64,000 nucleotides of DNA from an uncultured Flavobacteriaceae bacterium. GTDB lineage: Bacteria; Bacteroidota; Bacteroidia; Flavobacteriales; Flavobacteriaceae. This document shows positions 1 to 7,704 of the stretch, one piece after another. The DNA lies in NCBI GenBank assembly GCA_943789465.1, contig CALSUF010000001.1, forward strand, positions 62,001 to 126,000. The letters are read 5' to 3'. A model generated the notes under the pieces. The model made no database searches, was not told the DNA's origin, and worked only from the letters and a program-made list of their open reading frames with translations. Position 1 is the stretch's first letter. Each line of letters begins with the position of its first letter. The translations under genes were made by a program, and so were the position numbers.

Positions 1-454
1 GCCAATTGGAGTTTGCTTTTAGATCATAAAAGATAGGGTCTGCACCAACAAGTTTAGTAACAGAGGTATAGGTTGGATAACCAGGATTTGGAATTAAAAC
101 AGCATCGCCTTCATTTAGGTATGCCATAGAAATATGCATAATCCCTTCTTTACTTCCAATCAATGGTAAGACTTCATTTTCAGGGTTCAGACTTACATTA
201 TAATTGGTTTGATAAAAGTCTGCCATGGCTGACCGAAGTTCTAGTAGCCCTTGATAGCTCTGGTATTTGTGTGCTGAAGCATCCATCAAACTGTTAGTGA
301 TCGCAGAAATGACGGTTTTTGGTGGTGCCAAATCAGGACTTCCGATGCCTAAATTGATGATGGGCGCACCGGCAGCTTTCATGGCATTGACTTCTCTTAA
401 TTTTTTAGAAAAGTAGTATTCTTCAACGGTATGTAATCGATTGGCAGTGACCAT
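1..454 (-). CDS. Pyridoxal-phosphate aminotransferase, class I/II (partial)
   Basis: Reading the minus strand from ATG at 454 gives an open frame that runs off the left edge, so about 151 N-terminal residues are visible. They include the fold type I start LGIGSPDLAPP and the later PNPGYPTY segment typical of class I/II aminotransferases of the aspartate/LL-diaminopimelate type. The lysine that binds PLP lies outside the window. The start overlaps the pheA stop by one base (TAATG), so the two are almost certainly translated from one message. Next to prephenate dehydratase, the likely role is transamination of phenylpyruvate or 4-hydroxyphenylpyruvate in Phe/Tyr synthesis. The exact substrate is an inference from position. 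Confidence 0.85.
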   Translation of the reverse strand, partial: MVTANRLHTVEEYYFSKKLREVNAMKAAGAPIINLGIGSPDLAPPKTVISAITNSLMDASAHKYQSYQGLLELRSAMADFYQTNYNVSLNPENEVLPLIGSKEGIMHISMAYLNEGDAVLIPNPGYPTYTSVTKLVGADPIFYDLKANSNW

Positions 455-1281
455 TATTTTTTTGCGTTTTTATATTCCCCTAATATTTTAAATTCTTCAG
501 CCATAAGTTTCATAATGGCTTTCCCCTTTTCGTAATCGGAGAATTTCTCAAAAGTAATGTCCACAAAAAAGGCATATTTCCAAGGGGTATCAATTTTTGG
601 TAAGGATTGTATTTTAGTTAAATTCAAATTACAATCACTCATCACATTGAGCATTGCTGCTAAACTCCCGCGTTTGTGATCTAATAGAAATTTAACTGAG
701 GCTTTATTAATTATGGCTTTGTTGTGTGTTGATGGGGTTCGTTCTACAACGACAAATCGAGTTTCATTGTGTTTGATTGTTTGAATACTTTTTGCAAAAA
801 TTTCCAAATCGAATAATTGAGCGGCTTGTACACTAGCAATTGCAGCGACGCCTTGAAGTTGATTTTCAGAAATTCGTTTGGCAACCTCAGCAGTGTCGGT
901 ATCCTCGATTAATTTTATATGAGGGTATTGTTTGAAAAATTCTTTACACTGTAATAACGCCATGGGATGCGAAAACACTTCTTTTATATCTTGAACGGAT
1001 TGCCCTTTGAGTGCCATCAGGTTGTGTTGAATTTCTAAAAAATACTCACCAGTAATGTGTAAATCCTGATCATTGATATGTGCATAATTAGGAATGATAG
1101 AACCCGCAATAGAATTCTCTAAAGCCATAATAGCCACGTCCGAGTTGTTAGACATTAGGCTCTCCACAACTTCGCTAAATGAAAGGTAAGGTTGCACCAC
1201 AACAGCTTCCTCAAAATATGTTTGAGAAACGATGTGATGGAACGATCCTTCAATTCCTTGTATGGCTACTTTCTTTGTCAT
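454..1281 (-). CDS. pheA: Prephenate dehydratase
   Basis: This enzyme converts prephenate to phenylpyruvate, the committed step to phenylalanine, in the cytoplasm. The 275-aa protein has the dehydratase domain at about residues 4-180, with the conserved TRF motif at 174-176, and a C-terminal ACT domain at about 193-268 for feedback control by phenylalanine. The usual ACT signature ESRP appears here as QSLP. There is no fused chorismate mutase. The gene is first in an operon with the aminotransferase. Its ATG directly abuts the T-run of a hairpin, with a Phe/Tyr-rich leader peptide farther upstream, which indicates transcription attenuation. The start MTKKVAIQGI is the usual beginning of the family and no better ATG exists. 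Confidence 0.95.
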   Translation of the reverse strand: MTKKVAIQGIEGSFHHIVSQTYFEEAVVVQPYLSFSEVVESLMSNNSDVAIMALENSIAGSIIPNYAHINDQDLHITGEYFLEIQHNLMALKGQSVQDIKEVFSHPMALLQCKEFFKQYPHIKLIEDTDTAEVAKRISENQLQGVAAIASVQAAQLFDLEIFAKSIQTIKHNETRFVVVERTPSTHNKAIINKASVKFLLDHKRGSLAAMLNVMSDCNLNLTKIQSLPKIDTPWKYAFFVDITFEKFSDYEKGKAIMKLMAEEFKILGEYKNAKK

Positions 1282-1310
1282 AAAAAAAAATCCCGATGTT
1301 TACATCGAGA
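1282..1310 (-). terminator. Attenuator hairpin in front of pheA
   Basis: Read on the minus strand, an 8-bp stem (TCTCGATG / CATCGGGA, one G-T pair) with loop TAAA is followed by nine T and then directly by the pheA ATG. This is an intrinsic terminator inside the 5' leader. The left arm (GTCTCGAT) can instead pair with ATCGAGGC at codons 20-22 of the upstream leader peptide, an 8-bp antiterminator with one G-U pair. A ribosome stalled on the Phe/Tyr codons would leave that segment free and let transcription continue. Confidence 0.8.
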
Positions 1311-1337
1311 CTTATATTTAAAATTTATATTGATAAA

Positions 1338-1415
1338 TTACATACACAGTGCCTCGATTTCTTTTCTAAAAAAGAAATAATAAAAGCTATAAAAAATATA
1401 ATTTACTGTTGTCAT
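1338..1415 (-). CDS. Phe/Tyr-rich leader peptide of the pheA operon
   Basis: A 25-codon frame with ATG at 1415 and TAA at 1338 contains five Phe and four Tyr between codons 6 and 16, including the run YYFFF. It ends 28 bases before the terminator stem. Such density of Phe and Tyr codons is the signature of a leader peptide that senses charged tRNA-Phe and tRNA-Tyr. Sensing both fits an operon that probably serves both amino acids. No Shine-Dalgarno sequence is visible, as is normal in this phylum. A possible -7 element (TACTTTAG, 1433-1440) lies just upstream and would give a 5' leader of about a dozen bases. Confidence 0.8.
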   Translation of the reverse strand: MTTVNYIFYSFYYFFFRKEIEALCM

Positions 1416-1432
1416 AGATTTGTAATTGGAAG

Positions 1433-1440
1433 CTAAAGTA
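1433..1440 (-). promoter_or_regulatory. Possible -7 element of the pheA leader transcript
   Basis: TACTTTAG on the minus strand matches seven of eight positions of the flavobacterial TAnnTTTG pattern allowing one change. It is placed so that transcription would start about 12 bases before the leader-peptide ATG. No convincing -33 TTTG is seen at the usual distance. Confidence 0.35.
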
Positions 1441-1486
1441 TATATATTTTCAACAAAAAAAAACTTAATTTCTTTTTTTTATGACT

Positions 1487-1500
1487 TGCATAGGAAATTT
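1487..1500 (+). promoter_or_regulatory. Half-site identical to half of the etfB palindrome
   Basis: The 14 bases TGCATAGGAAATTT are identical to the right half of the perfect 28-bp palindrome at 26260-26287. Here the site lies upstream of the pheA leader transcript and its partner half is degenerate (TATGACTTGCATA is only an imperfect inverted repeat). It may be a weak site for the same regulator, or chance in AT-rich DNA. Confidence 0.3.
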
Positions 1501-1626
1501 GTAGATAATGCAATAAAAATAGCTCATAAATTGATAAATTATATTTTTAAGAGCTTATTTTGGTAAATTAATTTAGGGGGGCATTATTCAGAATCAGCTT
1601 AAAATGTGCTGATTAGTGAATTCTTG

Positions 1627-2373
1627 TCAATCCAAAAACAGCAATCGACCGGTATAGTACTCCTCAACCTCAACCAAGGGAGGTGTATGCATACTAATCA
1701 CATTGCCTACACTTCTAATATCAACTTTTAAAGATTGTTGTGGATTTACTGTGATATCATGACTGCTTCTTTGAAATATAGTGACGCCTTGCGCTGTAAG
1801 ATTCGCTCCTTTAAAGGTACACAAACCGGCATAAAACCCCACCGTTAGTGTTTCAGTGGATCCTGAAATTGTGAATCCTGAAAGGTTATTCGCTACTACT
1901 CTAAGGTTTTGAGTATTTACAGTCATATTAAAATCTCCTGAGCTTATATAACCCGAATTATAATTCTCTGAAATAAGGGATAGATCTTCAAAAGTTAAAA
2001 CTCCTTCTGAGGATGTTAAATACTGCGTGCTACTCCTAATTGCTTTGAGGACTGGAGTGGTTACGATTATTCTGGTTTGCCCATAAGCTCTTACAAAGTT
2101 ACAAGTGTTAGGATCGGTTAATTGAAGTTCATTCCCTACAACGATTACCTCAACAGAATCAATTAAGTTTTCTCCTGTTTGAATTTCAACTTTATAGTCT
2201 TGACCTTGTTTGACTACCAATTCGATATCTCTATTAACTAGTATTTTTTCAAAAGGATCAACTGTCAATTCTAGTGTTGCTGGAGTTCCTGAGGTTTGAA
2301 TGCAGTCCCAGGCATCTTTTTGGTCGCAAGAAAGGGTTGAAAACAACACAAGTATGTATACTAATTTCTTCAT
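1627..2373 (-). CDS. Lipoprotein with head-GIN (DUF2807) domain
   Basis: The 248-aa product begins with a lipoprotein signal (lipobox LSTLSC, Cys at about residue 16) and continues as an all-beta protein of the head-GIN/DUF2807 type: FEKI at the start, alternating short strands, many Ser/Thr/Asn turns, and the closing RSVGNV segment. Members are small exported beta-helix-like proteins common in Bacteroidota. Their function is not established. It lies one base downstream of the PagL-like gene on the same strand, so the two probably form one transcript. The facing gap of about 345 bases to pheA holds the pheA leader region. Confidence 0.8.
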   Translation of the reverse strand: MKKLVYILVLFSTLSCDQKDAWDCIQTSGTPATLELTVDPFEKILVNRDIELVVKQGQDYKVEIQTGENLIDSVEVIVVGNELQLTDPNTCNFVRAYGQTRIIVTTPVLKAIRSSTQYLTSSEGVLTFEDLSLISENYNSGYISSGDFNMTVNTQNLRVVANNLSGFTISGSTETLTVGFYAGLCTFKGANLTAQGVTIFQRSSHDITVNPQQSLKVDIRSVGNVISMHTPPLVEVEEYYTGRLLFLD

Positions 2374-2374
2374 A

Positions 2375-3466
2375 TTATAATCGGATTCCTATTCCAAACT
2401 CAAGTGTTTCAGCTTTTGCTAAATGGGATTTGACAGAAAATGCTCCAAACCACTTTTCACTAAAATAATATTTTAAACCGATTCTATTATAGATACGCCC
2501 TTCAAAATCATAGGGGTAATACAGGTAATATCCAAGCTGAGCAACTACCGACCAGTTATTTACAAATAATTCATAACCCAAAAACCCCCCAAGGCGTTTA
2601 TAATCAGCATTAGGGTCTGACGGATTTTCAGGAAATGCAACGCTTCGATAATGGATTTCTTCTTGTAAAGCCTTTGAAAAGAAAGCTTCTATCCCCAATT
2701 GAAATGCACTGAAAAAATTAATACGTTTATCTACATAGGCAGAAAGTGTATAAAATGGAAATTGCTCGCTCCCCACTACATCTGTTTGACTGACACCAGA
2801 GCGCAATACAAAATTATATTTAAATGTTTTGTCAATAATGGTTTCCTTTATGGATTCTTCGTAGACCACTTCCTTCGTGTCTAAATCGTAATTTATTCCA
2901 ATATTAAATGCAATGGTATTGACACTTGTGTTGGGTGCTCTAAAATTTCCATTGGAGGCGTGAAAGAAAACCAGCCCTGTTTGAAGTCCAATAGGCCCTA
3001 AAAAGTTTGGTTTTTTATAATTTGCCATTAGATAAGGGCTGCCTAATATTTTTGATCCAAATGCAATATTTTTTGGGTTTGAAGCTTTATCATATGGGTT
3101 GGTAGCGACCACAAAACCTTGTCCAACGCGCAACATGAGTTGGCGTTTGAAAAAGTAAAAGTTATAGTGTCCATAGAACCCAAACGTGTTACCTAGAACT
3201 TCATTTTTTAAATCTTGATACATAAATGAAGCTCCATAATCTGGGTAATTATACCGTTGTTCCCACTCTTTTTTTCCATTGGTTCGATGGTTCCAGCCAA
3301 CGATAAGACCTTCAGGATGACCTTGAATGAGATGCAGAATATCCGTGTTATGAAGTGGAATCGTTCCTTTAAAATAGTTAATGTCTAAATAGGTACTACT
3401 CGACTTGTTTTGTGAAGACCCCACAAAAAAAGAAACAACAAAACACCAAATAAGTAAACGATGCAT
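2375..3466 (-). CDS. Outer-membrane acyloxyacyl hydrolase, PagL-like
   Basis: The 363-aa protein has a signal peptide (first about 18 residues) followed by a beta-barrel with many aromatic residues near strand ends. The segment FFHASNGNF near residue 170 matches the His-x-Ser-Asn catalytic signature of the lipid A 3-O-deacylase PagL family, and a later acidic residue would complete the triad. Proteins of this family remove an acyl chain from lipid A in the outer membrane. At 363 residues it is longer than PagL of Gammaproteobacteria, as is usual in Flavobacteriia. It is the first gene before the head-GIN lipoprotein. The deacylase activity is inferred from family membership. Confidence 0.7.
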   Translation of the reverse strand: MHRLLIWCFVVSFFVGSSQNKSSSTYLDINYFKGTIPLHNTDILHLIQGHPEGLIVGWNHRTNGKKEWEQRYNYPDYGASFMYQDLKNEVLGNTFGFYGHYNFYFFKRQLMLRVGQGFVVATNPYDKASNPKNIAFGSKILGSPYLMANYKKPNFLGPIGLQTGLVFFHASNGNFRAPNTSVNTIAFNIGINYDLDTKEVVYEESIKETIIDKTFKYNFVLRSGVSQTDVVGSEQFPFYTLSAYVDKRINFFSAFQLGIEAFFSKALQEEIHYRSVAFPENPSDPNADYKRLGGFLGYELFVNNWSVVAQLGYYLYYPYDFEGRIYNRIGLKYYFSEKWFGAFSVKSHLAKAETLEFGIGIRL

Positions 3467-3558
3467 TTCGATTTAATTAGATCGCAAAAATAAAAGAAAT
3501 AAATTATTGTCAAGACAAAACATTAGATATAAAGCTTTTTTATTAATTCTATATTCAG

Positions 3559-3566
3559 TAAATTTG
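3559..3566 (+). promoter_or_regulatory. metK -7 promoter element
   Basis: TAAATTTG is a perfect match to TAnnTTTG. It places the transcription start near 3573, right at the 5' edge of the SAM-II-like aptamer. Confidence 0.55.
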
Positions 3567-3574
3567 CCACATCA

Positions 3575-3628
3575 TAGGAGGACAAATTTGATCTGATTGC
3601 AACCTCATTAAAAAAAAGCTAAAGCAGT
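3575..3628 (+). promoter_or_regulatory. SAM-II-type riboswitch upstream of metK
   Basis: The stretch contains a P1 stem GAGG ... CCTC closing a loop with TTTGAtctgATTGCAA. An A-rich stretch and AGCTAAAG then pair back as in an H-type pseudoknot. These are the conserved pieces of the SAM-II (SAM-alpha) aptamer known from Alphaproteobacteria and Bacteroidota. It lies at the very 5' end of the predicted metK mRNA. Downstream, GCAG ... CTGC followed by a T-rich stretch (3624-3664) could be part of the expression platform. SAM binding would lower expression of SAM synthetase. The call rests on motif recall and was not scored with a covariance model. Confidence 0.75.
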
Positions 3629-3684
3629 AAATTCTACTCCACTAGCCCTGCAATCTTCTTTTTTGTTCTCATAAAAAATTGTTT

Positions 3685-4938
3685 ATGAGTTATTTATTTA
3701 CATCCGAAAGCGTTTCAGAAGGCCATCCAGACAAAGTTGCTGACCAAATTAGTGATGCTTTAATCGATCATTTTCTAGCTTTTGACCCCGATTCAAAAGT
3801 GGCTTGTGAAACCTTGGTGACAACTGGTCAAGTTATATTAGCTGGAGAAGTAAAGTCTAAAACTTACTTGGATGTGCAAAAAATTGCACGCGATACCATC
3901 AACAAAATTGGTTATACCAAAGGAGAGTATATGTTTGACGGCAATTCTTGTGGCGTTCTTTCTGCTATTCATGAGCAATCAGAAGACATCAACAGAGGAG
4001 TGGACAGAGGAGATGAAGAAGAACAAGGAGCCGGTGACCAAGGGATGATGTTTGGATATGCAACGAATGAAACCGAAAACTATATGCCCTTGGCATTGGA
4101 TTTGTCACACCGTATATTAATTGAACTTGCTGCCATGCGTCGCGAAAACTCCGATATCACATACATAAGACCGGACTCTAAAAGTCAAGTAACAATTGAG
4201 TATGATGATGACAATACGCCCAAACGAATTGATGCAATAGTTATCTCTACACAACACGATGATTTTGATGAAGAAATTGCTATGTTATCAAAAATTCGAG
4301 AAGATTTAAAAACAAAATTAATACCTAGAGTAGTTGCAAAACTACCTGCGCATATTCAGGATTTATTTAATGATGAAATTACGTATCACATCAATCCAAC
4401 TGGGAAGTTTGTGATTGGTGGGCCTCATGGTGATACAGGACTTACAGGACGAAAAATTATTGTAGATACCTATGGAGGAAAAGGGGCTCATGGCGGAGGT
4501 GCCTTTTCTGGAAAAGACCCAAGTAAGGTAGACCGTAGTGCTGCTTATGCAACGCGTCACATTGCCAAAAATATGGTGGCTGCTGGAATTTGTTCAGAAG
4601 TATTAGTACAAGTGAGTTATGCTATTGGTGTTGCTGAACCTATGGGTGTTTTTGTGGATACGTATGGGACGAGTCCATTTAATTTGACTGATGGTGAAAT
4701 CGCCGATAAAATCTCTACATTATTTGATTTACGTCCTGCAGCCATCGAAAAGCGTTTAAAACTTCGCAGTCCTATATATAGCGAAACAGCTGCTTATGGA
4801 CATATGGGACGTGAGCCTAAAACAGTAACCAAAATATTTCATCAACCGAATGGTGAAAGCTTAACTTTAGATGTTGAATTATTTACATGGGAAAAACTGG
4901 ATTATGTAGATGTAATTAAAGACGCTTTTGGTATTTAA
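3685..4938 (+). CDS. metK: S-adenosylmethionine synthetase
   Basis: This enzyme makes SAM from methionine and ATP. The 417-aa product starts [17 protein letters not shown], the classic N-terminal motif with the ATP-binding His. It contains the methionine-site loop near [10 protein letters not shown] and the phosphate-binding [13 protein letters not shown] segment near residue 250. The length is normal for bacterial MetK plus short flavobacterial insertions. The TTG six bases upstream (3679) is a possible but unlikely start, and the ATG at 3685 gives the family N-terminus. A SAM-II-like riboswitch precedes it, giving direct product feedback. It is convergent with the broken EamA gene. Confidence 0.97.
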   Translation: MSYLFTSESVSEGHPDKVADQISDALIDHFLAFDPDSKVACETLVTTGQVILAGEVKSKTYLDVQKIARDTINKIGYTKGEYMFDGNSCGVLSAIHEQSEDINRGVDRGDEEEQGAGDQGMMFGYATNETENYMPLALDLSHRILIELAAMRRENSDITYIRPDSKSQVTIEYDDDNTPKRIDAIVISTQHDDFDEEIAMLSKIREDLKTKLIPRVVAKLPAHIQDLFNDEITYHINPTGKFVIGGPHGDTGLTGRKIIVDTYGGKGAHGGGAFSGKDPSKVDRSAAYATRHIAKNMVAAGICSEVLVQVSYAIGVAEPMGVFVDTYGTSPFNLTDGEIADKISTLFDLRPAAIEKRLKLRSPIYSETAAYGHMGREPKTVTKIFHQPNGESLTLDVELFTWEKLDYVDVIKDAFGI

Positions 4939-4949
4939 AAACACGTTAG

Positions 4950-5772
4950 CTAAAGCATCCACGCTCCTAATACCACCAAAACCATAGAGGTTACATAATG
5001 CCATTTAAAGTGCTCTTTTAATAGGAGTACAGCCAACACCATTGTCAGCATGGGGGTTGTCAAACTCACAATACTAGAGATAAAAGGGTTGGTCATTTTT
5101 AAACCATACATGCCGGCAATAATTGCAATGGCAATAATCGGCGCCATCAACAAAATGTGATCAAATTTGAAGAACGTTAAGGATTGGCTGCTTCAAATAA
5201 CGTATTAAAATTCCTGCAATAATCAAAACTTCAATTTCTTGATGTATAACAAGAAAAACTACACTATGTGTTTTTAAATTATACCATTGCATGATTCCCG
5301 AAGTAGAAAAACAAAGCGTCATCAATATCAAATAACGATGGGTAGAAAACTGAACGGTTTTAGAAGTAAATCGTTGATTCCATAAGAATATAGAAAATCC
5401 TAAGAGAATCAAAAGAATTCCCAAAAGGTAATTTTGCGGAACAATATCTTCAACAAAATAAAGTTAAGAAGCAGTACCTATACTTCCCATTAAGCTATAA
5501 TGTATAAAATTATTAAGGGTACTTTCTTTTAAGGCATAAATCATAAAAACTAAACCCAGTGCACCAATAATACATGTTGAATTGACAAAAAGAGCTTCAC
5601 CAAGGGTCGTATATATTGTAAAGTCACTAACGCATAAAACAACAACACCAAATAAACTTGTAACCATCGAACGTTTGACAATCACTTGTAAAGGCAAATA
5701 GTCTGCTACAACCCACTTCCATAACACATTGTTAATTGCAAAGAACAATGAGGATAAAATTAAATATTCCAT
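4950..5772 (-). pseudogene. Broken EamA/DMT-family permease
   Basis: Three adjacent minus-strand pieces together make one ten-helix drug/metabolite transporter of about 275 residues. The first piece (5772 to 5464) ends at an in-frame TAA where the family would continue. The second (to 5161) is in the same frame and loses frame at CTTAACG near 5180. The third (5153 to 4950) completes the last helices, ending LLLKEHFKWHYVTSMVLV. So there is one nonsense change and one +1 frameshift. All parts still read as good membrane protein, so the damage is recent or partly sequence error. It lies 10 bases downstream of the HTH-headed gene at 5783-7078 and may have shared its transcript. Confidence 0.75.
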
Positions 5773-5782
5773 AGATACTTAG

Positions 5783-7078
5783 CTAATATTTTTTTAAAAG
5801 GGTTAAATTAAATCGCTTGAAACCCGTTATTTTAACCAAGGATTGATAGTCCTTCTGTAACTGAAAAAGAGTGTCTGAATTGGCAGTTGTATGTTTTTCT
5901 AGTTGATATGCCGCGATGCAGTAAAATAAATTTAAATAGTGGTAATACGAATTGGAGGGACTTACATTTAAATTAATTTGATTAAAACTATAAATGGCAT
6001 CTTTGTAATTCTGTCTTTTCAATTTCACTAATACATGTGCAATCAAGTAAACATTATGGGATGTATAAAATTGCCAAGTGGGGTTGACAAAAAGATTTTT
6101 ATCATAAAGCTTAAAAATTGTTTCTAGAGTTTCTATTTGTTTGGTGAATATAAGTGCAGGGAAAACTTCTATGTAAAATAAAATCTTAGAATATTGTTTA
6201 CCTGTTTTAATAATCTGTAACAACAATGTGTGGAGGGGTTGTTTGAATTTAAAATGCTGTATCAGCAACTGATACCCTAACAACCGCCCATGTAATACAG
6301 GGAACATCTTAGGACTCATAACTTCAGGTTGGTAGGGTTCAAAATTTGATTTTCCAGCTAAAAAGAGATGATAGTTTTTTATTAGATTGATAAAAATTCT
6401 TTGATCTGGGTGAGTATCATGTGCAAATCTGGCTGTATTTAAGTAGCCATAGTAGCCATTAAAATGTGTGTAATCTACATGGAAATCTAAAATATATTTT
6501 TTAAAAACATATGTATCTGACAGTAGTGCTTCTAGCTCTATATATCTATTTTTAGGCAGCGTTCTTAAAAGCCCTCCAACAGCATATGCTAATTTTTCAA
6601 GCTCCTTATTTTGGGAACTTATATCGAAAAAAATAGTAGGATTTGAAAATATAGTTTTCAATAGATCAATTCTATTTCTTCGAATAAATGTCTTTATAAT
6701 GTAACTTAGAAACAACACATAATCGGGATGTGATTTTAGAGCGACCAATTGTTGAATTTGAGAGGGATCGATTGACTGAAAATTTTCAAAATCGTTTATA
6801 AAAGTCCAGTGAAACCAGTTTTGATCTTTATTGATAATATTTAAAAAATCCGAGTAGGATGCATGTCCCAAAAATTTTGCTAAGACTTCCAATGTTTGAA
6901 GCTGTGGAGCTCCTGCTGGTAAAAACCCGAAGAAGCGACGCAAGGTATTAAAGCCAATCTTAAAGTTATTTTCTAAAACTATAGCTTGGTGAAGGTACCG
7001 CACATCGGCTTGACGCCGAATTTCAAAACCTAACTTTTGATTAATGTCTTGTTTTAATTGTTTGATCATGTACTCCAT
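5783..7078 (-). CDS. HTH-headed helical protein, copy 1 (putative regulator)
   Basis: I do not recognise a named family. The 431-aa protein has an N-terminal segment (about residues 5-75) with the Bacteroidota-type pattern TLRRFFGF then TLEVLAKFLG, which looks like a DNA-binding helix-turn-helix. It is followed by about 350 residues of mostly alpha-helical, TPR-like sequence containing the motif NGYYG. The gene at 7705-8973 is a clear paralogue (TIRRFYGL, TLNTLAQFIG, NGYYG, nearly equal length). Each faces a small paralogous gene across a short intergenic region carrying an 11-bp tandem repeat. A role as the local transcription factor is inferred. Start options are ATG 7078 or ATG 7069. A TAATTTTG element at 7084-7091 would make the upstream ATG nearly leaderless. 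Confidence 0.7.
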   Translation of the reverse strand: MEYMIKQLKQDINQKLGFEIRRQADVRYLHQAIVLENNFKIGFNTLRRFFGFLPAGAPQLQTLEVLAKFLGHASYSDFLNIINKDQNWFHWTFINDFENFQSIDPSQIQQLVALKSHPDYVLFLSYIIKTFIRRNRIDLLKTIFSNPTIFFDISSQNKELEKLAYAVGGLLRTLPKNRYIELEALLSDTYVFKKYILDFHVDYTHFNGYYGYLNTARFAHDTHPDQRIFINLIKNYHLFLAGKSNFEPYQPEVMSPKMFPVLHGRLLGYQLLIQHFKFKQPLHTLLLQIIKTGKQYSKILFYIEVFPALIFTKQIETLETIFKLYDKNLFVNPTWQFYTSHNVYLIAHVLVKLKRQNYKDAIYSFNQINLNVSPSNSYYHYLNLFYCIAAYQLEKHTTANSDTLFQLQKDYQSLVKITGFKRFNLTLLKKY

Positions 7079-7106
7079 AAATTCAAAATTAAGAAAAATT
7101 TGACTT

Positions 7107-7153
7107 ATGGGCTATAATTGGGCTATAATTTAAAATTATTTAAATTAGATTTG
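7107..7153 (+). promoter_or_regulatory. Tandem 11-bp repeat plus -7 element, copy 1
   Basis: ATGGGCTATAA and TTGGGCTATAA sit head to tail at 7107-7128, followed by 17 bases and a perfect TAnnTTTG element (TAGATTTG, 7146-7153) that drives the gene at 7180. The repeats occupy the -33 region, where an activator would contact RNA polymerase. The same arrangement and the same 17-base spacing occur at 8989-9035 and, on the other strand, at 62719-62765. Confidence 0.7.
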
Positions 7154-7179
7154 TATTTTAATTTATTAAAATTAATCCA

Positions 7180-7584
7180 ATGGCAACAAGTGTTACAAAA
7201 CACTCCATAAAAGCAAACGTAAGAAAGCAAACCAACTCGAGGCTAGCTCAAAAAATAGTAGAAAATTATATTGATAAAACTAAAATGAGTTTTAGTGTAT
7301 TGCAAAAAGTTTGGTTTGATGAGTTGCAAGGTGTTAATGGAGTTATCAAAAATCTGAATGATATTGATAAAGGGAATGAACAAAACTATTATATAGACAC
7401 TCCAATTACATTAATTGATGGTACAAAAATTGCCATATGCAACCAATGGGAAGAAAAGAATTTCTCAAATTTTATTTTACATGCTAGACAGTTAGGGGTT
7501 GAAATCAAAGCTGATGATTTTCAAGTAGAATACGTAACCAATTATTCCAAAAAATTAAAGTCAAAATCCTCAAATTTACTCTAA
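7180..7584 (+). CDS. Small conserved protein of unknown family, copy 1
   Basis: The 134-aa protein has no signal peptide or membrane helix and no family I recognise. It is clearly paralogous to the protein at 9043-9429 through the core FSVLQKVWFD, LQG, GVIK, then PITL-x-DGTKI and CNQW, and the closing HA-x-x-LG segment. Only the first 25 residues differ freely. It is transcribed from a promoter with the 11-bp tandem repeat, divergently from the HTH-headed gene at 5783-7078. A hairpin terminator follows at 7618. In copy 2 the same position leads into the surface-fibre genes, so copy 1 may be the remnant of a module that lost its fibre pair. Confidence 0.75.
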   Translation: MATSVTKHSIKANVRKQTNSRLAQKIVENYIDKTKMSFSVLQKVWFDELQGVNGVIKNLNDIDKGNEQNYYIDTPITLIDGTKIAICNQWEEKNFSNFILHARQLGVEIKADDFQVEYVTNYSKKLKSKSSNLL

Positions 7585-7617
7585 CAAGAGTTATTTTAAG
7601 TTAGTCTGTTATGTAAG

Positions 7618-7637
7618 CCCGACCCACAGTCGGGTTT
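7618..7637 (+). terminator. Terminator after the copy 1 small protein
   Basis: Stem CCCGAC / GTCGGG with loop CCACA is followed by TTT. The identical hairpin sequence recurs at 11808-11824 after the fibre gene, which supports a common origin of the two transcription units. Confidence 0.65.
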
Positions 7638-7704
7638 ACTGCTTTAAATACCTAAGTGCTCCTTCCAATTTACAACGGACTATAAATGACAAATACCTCT
7701 AACA

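Noticed and set aside
3679-3684. metK start at the TTG
   Set aside because: The ATG at 3685 gives the exact family N-terminus [17 protein letters not shown].
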